A stretch of DNA of 64,000 nucleotides from Colimorpha sp045222295 (GTDB taxonomy: Bacteria; Bacteroidota; Bacteroidia; Bacteroidales; P3), in assembly GCA_045222295.1 (NCBI GenBank), contig JBGUXP010000008.1, positions 62,001 through 126,000 of the forward strand. Reading direction: 5' to 3'. The first letter of the stretch is position 1; each line of letters opens with the position of its first letter. Shown here one piece after another: positions 61,092-64,000 of this stretch. A program made the translations under genes and the position numbers. A model generated the notes under the pieces. The model saw nothing but the letters and a program-made list of their open reading frames with translations, was not told where the DNA came from and made no database searches.

Positions 61092-64000
61092 TTATTTTAC
61101 AATCAATTTCTGCACCGTGGCGTTGTTGTGATCCATCACATGGACAAAATAGATGCCCGAGGGGAGGGTCATGTGGAGTGTGGAATGAGTGTTAAAAGTG
61201 GTGGCAGGTATCACCTCACGGCCTGCAATGTCAACGATGGTGACGGTCGAAGGCTGCGACACACTGATGGAAACGTCACCAGCGGTCGGGTTGGGATAGA
61301 TTTCCACTGTCAGTTTTTCTCTCTCCACTTCACCAATGCCTGTGGAATAGGTACCGGTGATAGCCTTAATCATAAAGACATTAAGGAACCCTTTGGAGGC
61401 CATGGAACTCCATCTGTTGCCGTCGAAGGAGATAAGGCCGCCGGGGATACCTGCAAATCCGCTGACAGCCATTTCGTTTCCTACAGCGGGAATCAGGAAT
61501 GTTACCCAAAGGTTTTCATTGTCCAAAGACACCGAGTCAGTGAGCACTATTTCCTGCCAGCCTTCCTGGTTGGTGGTGATGGAGACCGGTTGGCTGTGAA
61601 CCAATGCGGCAGGGACGGTGTCGCCGCCACGGTAGATGTTAAGGGTGTAGTCAGATGCCATGAGTGAGTAGAGCATCACACTGCGCAGGTAGTCACTACC
61701 GGCGAGGGAGGAGGCAGGCAACATCATGCCGAAATGGAAATTGCCGTAGGCGTTACCTATTTTGTTTACTTTCGGGTCGTTGCCACAGTAGCTGATGGTG
61801 TCGCCCGAGCGAACGGGACGCTGGGTGATGAAGTTGGCAACGAGGTCCATGTTGGAAATGGCCGGGAAAGAAATTACGTCGGAAAGCACTCCTGGGTTCC
61901 AATAGGCGAATTGGTAGCCGGTGGCGGGTACGGCCTGCAATACTACCGTATCGCCTTCGACATAGAGACCTGCGCCAGTGACGGTGCCCCAGGCGGGATT
62001 GCTGCTGACGGCGTTGATGATGTGATAGACAAGGGCGGTGTCGTTGGCACCCACGCGGATATCATCGATGAGCAGCTGGCTGCCACCCGCGGGAGTGAGG
62101 CAGCGGAAGGCGACGTAAACCGGCTGTCCGACATAGGGAGCCAGTGAGATGGCCCGCTGCTGCCAGGCGTTGCCAGCATCGCTCTCGGCATAGATGACGG
62201 TAGAGAAGTCGTCGGGGGTGTTGCCACCGACCGAGATGCGAACCTCATAGGCGCTGCCGGCAGGGGCGTTGACATAGTAGGAGAGGGCTCTGTTGGTGGA
62301 GTCGGCGGGCAGGAGGATGGCCGGTGTAATGGCCCATGAGCCGTCGTCGCTGCCACTGGCGGTGAGACAGTGGCTGCCACTATGGCTGGTGGCACCGCTC
62401 TCGAGAGCAAAGCCGCTCAATTGCCAGCAGTCGGTACCCTCCTCAAAGTTCTCTTCCCAGGGGAGTTCGTGAATGGCGCAATTGGCAGTGGAGCCGTCGC
62501 CAAAGATGCCGCGAATCAAGACGGCAAGTCCTTCAAAGTCAATGGTAGACCCTTCTTCGTCGCTAAGCACACACTCGTCGTTGTTGCCACAAGATAAGGT
62601 AAAAGTGAACGGATTTTCAGCATCTGGGCAGGTGAAGGTAATCCAGAGATTACGGGTGGTGTCGACGGGCAGTAGAGAGGTCACGGGAACAGTGTTCCAT
62701 CGGTTGATGTCGTTTTCACCAAAGTGGTGGGTGGCGGTGAAGAGTGTATCGGTGGGGGCGTCAGTGCCAGCGATGACGGCCAGCGTGTAGTTGCCTTCCT
62801 CTGCCACAAAGAGTTGTGCGGCTTCAAGGTAGCGTCCATCGGTGAGCACCGAGGCTGGCAGACGAATGCCCCAACTGGTTTGAGGAGAGGGCAACGGAAT
62901 ATTGGACATGGTGATGGCGTAGAGGCCGCAGTAGCTCAAGGTGTCGCCGCTGAGGGGTTCCACCTCGGCGGTGAAGTTATAACTGCCGCCCTGGGCAATG
63001 AACTGGCGGTCAGGAATGGAATTGCCGTCGCTCCAGTACTTGAAACGATACCCTTCGGGCACAGTGACATCGAGGGTGACGGTGTCGCCGAAGGCATAGC
63101 TGCCGGCACCCGTGAGGGTGGCAGGACTATTGATCGAGGCAGTGACGGTGGTGGTGCTACCAATTGCCCAGTCGGTGTTGGGACGGATGCCGATGATGGC
63201 GGCATTCTGGAGATTGTAAGTGCCACTGTTGGCACCGGCGCCGTTGGCGGATGGCACGAGGTTGCCCATGACAAAGTATCCATCAGCCAAGCCACTCCAG
63301 CCCCAGTTGATATGGAAGAGACCGTCATTGTTGTATCCGTCGCAGACGAAACTGTGACCCATATGGCCGTCGGAACCGGAATAGAGAATAGGACGGCTCT
63401 GGTCGAGCTCGGCACGAAGACGGGCGCAATATTCATCGTTGCTATACTTGTCACGCAGGACAACGGCCATGTCAGGACGGTATTTGAAGTGGTCCAGCAA
63501 AGCTCTCTGAGCCGACTTCTGCAAAGTTCCGCTCATGCTGTAGTTTACGGTGGAACTTAAGTTGGGGGAATACTCCATGTCGGAAGCCACGCCTACGTGG
63601 TAGATGAGCGTGGCGACGGCGTTGACCTCGGTCTCGCTGCTGGCGGCGGTGAGTACATTGGGCATGTGGGCCCAGTCGTAGGTGGTGGCACCGAAATCAA
63701 CCGTCAAGGGACCATAGTTGGGATTGCACGTGTTGGTGTGGCTACCGTAACCCGTGACGGGATGGTTGTGGAACTTCATGACCTGTGCAGTGGCCGTGGC
63801 TACGCAGCCGGTAATGGAGCGCGCGCCGGCGGCGCTGTCGTATGGGCACATGGCGTTGTAGTAAGGGTGCTGATCCCAGGTGGTGGTGAGCAGGGGGCTG
63901 ACAGAAGATTTCCATCCGTTGCCCATATTTTCTATCTTCCACTCCTCTGTTAAACTCGGCTCACCGTTACGTTTGGCGGCACGGATAATGCGCTCGAAGC
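61092..64000 (-). CDS. C10 family (streptopain-like) cysteine protease with T9SS tail, 5' end outside window
   Basis: The frame is open to the window edge. Upstream of the first in-window ATG (63926) it still reads FERIIRAAKRNGEPSLTEEW, so the start lies beyond 64000. The protease domain has the catalytic-Cys block TGCVATATAQVMKFHNHP and the catalytic-His block GHSFVCDGYN with FHINWGWSG. Several beta modules follow (two repeat-like units with DTLSYCGLYAI and DTISYCGNDPK). The last 75 residues (VEIYPNPTAGDVSISV to VQKLIVK) form a type A T9SS sorting domain. It is probably secreted or surface-bound. Confidence 0.92.
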   Translation of the reverse strand, partial: FERIIRAAKRNGEPSLTEEWKIENMGNGWKSSVSPLLTTTWDQHPYYNAMCPYDSAAGARSITGCVATATAQVMKFHNHPVTGYGSHTNTCNPNYGPLTVDFGATTYDWAHMPNVLTAASSETEVNAVATLIYHVGVASDMEYSPNLSSTVNYSMSGTLQKSAQRALLDHFKYRPDMAVVLRDKYSNDEYCARLRAELDQSRPILYSGSDGHMGHSFVCDGYNNDGLFHINWGWSGLADGYFVMGNLVPSANGAGANSGTYNLQNAAIIGIRPNTDWAIGSTTTVTASINSPATLTGAGSYAFGDTVTLDVTVPEGYRFKYWSDGNSIPDRQFIAQGGSYNFTAEVEPLSGDTLSYCGLYAITMSNIPLPSPQTSWGIRLPASVLTDGRYLEAAQLFVAEEGNYTLAVIAGTDAPTDTLFTATHHFGENDINRWNTVPVTSLLPVDTTRNLWITFTCPDAENPFTFTLSCGNNDECVLSDEEGSTIDFEGLAVLIRGIFGDGSTANCAIHELPWEENFEEGTDCWQLSGFALESGATSHSGSHCLTASGSDDGSWAITPAILLPADSTNRALSYYVNAPAGSAYEVRISVGGNTPDDFSTVIYAESDAGNAWQQRAISLAPYVGQPVYVAFRCLTPAGGSQLLIDDIRVGANDTALVYHIINAVSSNPAWGTVTGAGLYVEGDTVVLQAVPATGYQFAYWNPGVLSDVISFPAISNMDLVANFITQRPVRSGDTISYCGNDPKVNKIGNAYGNFHFGMMLPASSLAGSDYLRSVMLYSLMASDYTLNIYRGGDTVPAALVHSQPVSITTNQEGWQEIVLTDSVSLDNENLWVTFLIPAVGNEMAVSGFAGIPGGLISFDGNRWSSMASKGFLNVFMIKAITGTYSTGIGEVEREKLTVEIYPNPTAGDVSISVSQPSTVTIVDIAGREVIPATTFNTHSTLHMTLPSGIYFVHVMDHNNATVQKLIVK

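Overview
This is a chromosomal segment from a member of the Bacteroidota, most likely order Bacteroidales. The signs are the Bacteroidota promoter pattern (TTTG, 19-21 bp, TAnnTTTG) upstream of many genes, type IX secretion C-terminal sorting domains, a DPP7-type S46 dipeptidyl-peptidase, SusD/Mfa-style lipoprotein signals, FtsL-like and FtsZ variants typical of the phylum, and weak or absent Shine-Dalgarno sequences. GC content is moderate and even. I see no phage, insertion sequence, integrase or CRISPR array. Species cannot be told from this window.

Layout. 1-2723: end of rpmH, then a TPR-tailed protein, secG and a RecD-like helicase. 2720-5449 (minus): acyltransferase, gpsA and a histone-like HU gene. 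5574-11540 (minus): fmt, ribH, a sigma-54 (RpoN) frame that runs without a stop into a secreted M23 peptidase, and an S46 peptidase. 11847-16654 (minus): a frameshifted AraC-type regulator and a 1236-residue T9SS cargo protein. 17135-33513 (plus): a long dcw division/cell-wall cluster mraZ-rsmH-ftsL-pbp-murE-mraY-(murD remnant)-ftsW-murG-murC-ftsQ-ftsA-ftsZ, followed by an EamA transporter. 33602-46141 (plus): a fimbrillin-like lipoprotein, an 860-residue exported protein, aroE, an EEP-family hydrolase, nth, a BatA-like membrane protein, an ABC exporter pair and two exported proteins with regulatory-like beta domains. 46144-49467 (minus): DUF2807-like protein, DUF4159-like protein, rsmE, mnmA. 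49829-51676: recJ (plus), then two tRNA-Leu genes (minus). 52159-64000 (minus): a 1518-residue exported protein of unknown function, a lipoprotein, prfA, a flippase and a C10 cysteine protease cut by the window edge.

Most notable. (1) Four long intergenic regions each hold a dyad-symmetric element whose motifs repeat every 11 nt on both sides of one centre (near 5072, 16783, 34995 and 49657). Three share a CAACTCC/GGAGTTG core. The fourth uses an unrelated TCTGTA/TACAGA core with the same geometry, so the architecture rather than the sequence appears conserved. (2) The murD slot of the dcw cluster holds only a 179-residue C-terminal domain that has lost its ligand-binding motifs. (3) RpoN is fused in frame to an exported M23 peptidase. 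(4) murE and ftsW end in the same mobile-looking tail plus spacer. (5) Many genes carry short tandem or low-complexity inserts, and one 24-nt hairpin sequence lies in two genes in different reading frames.
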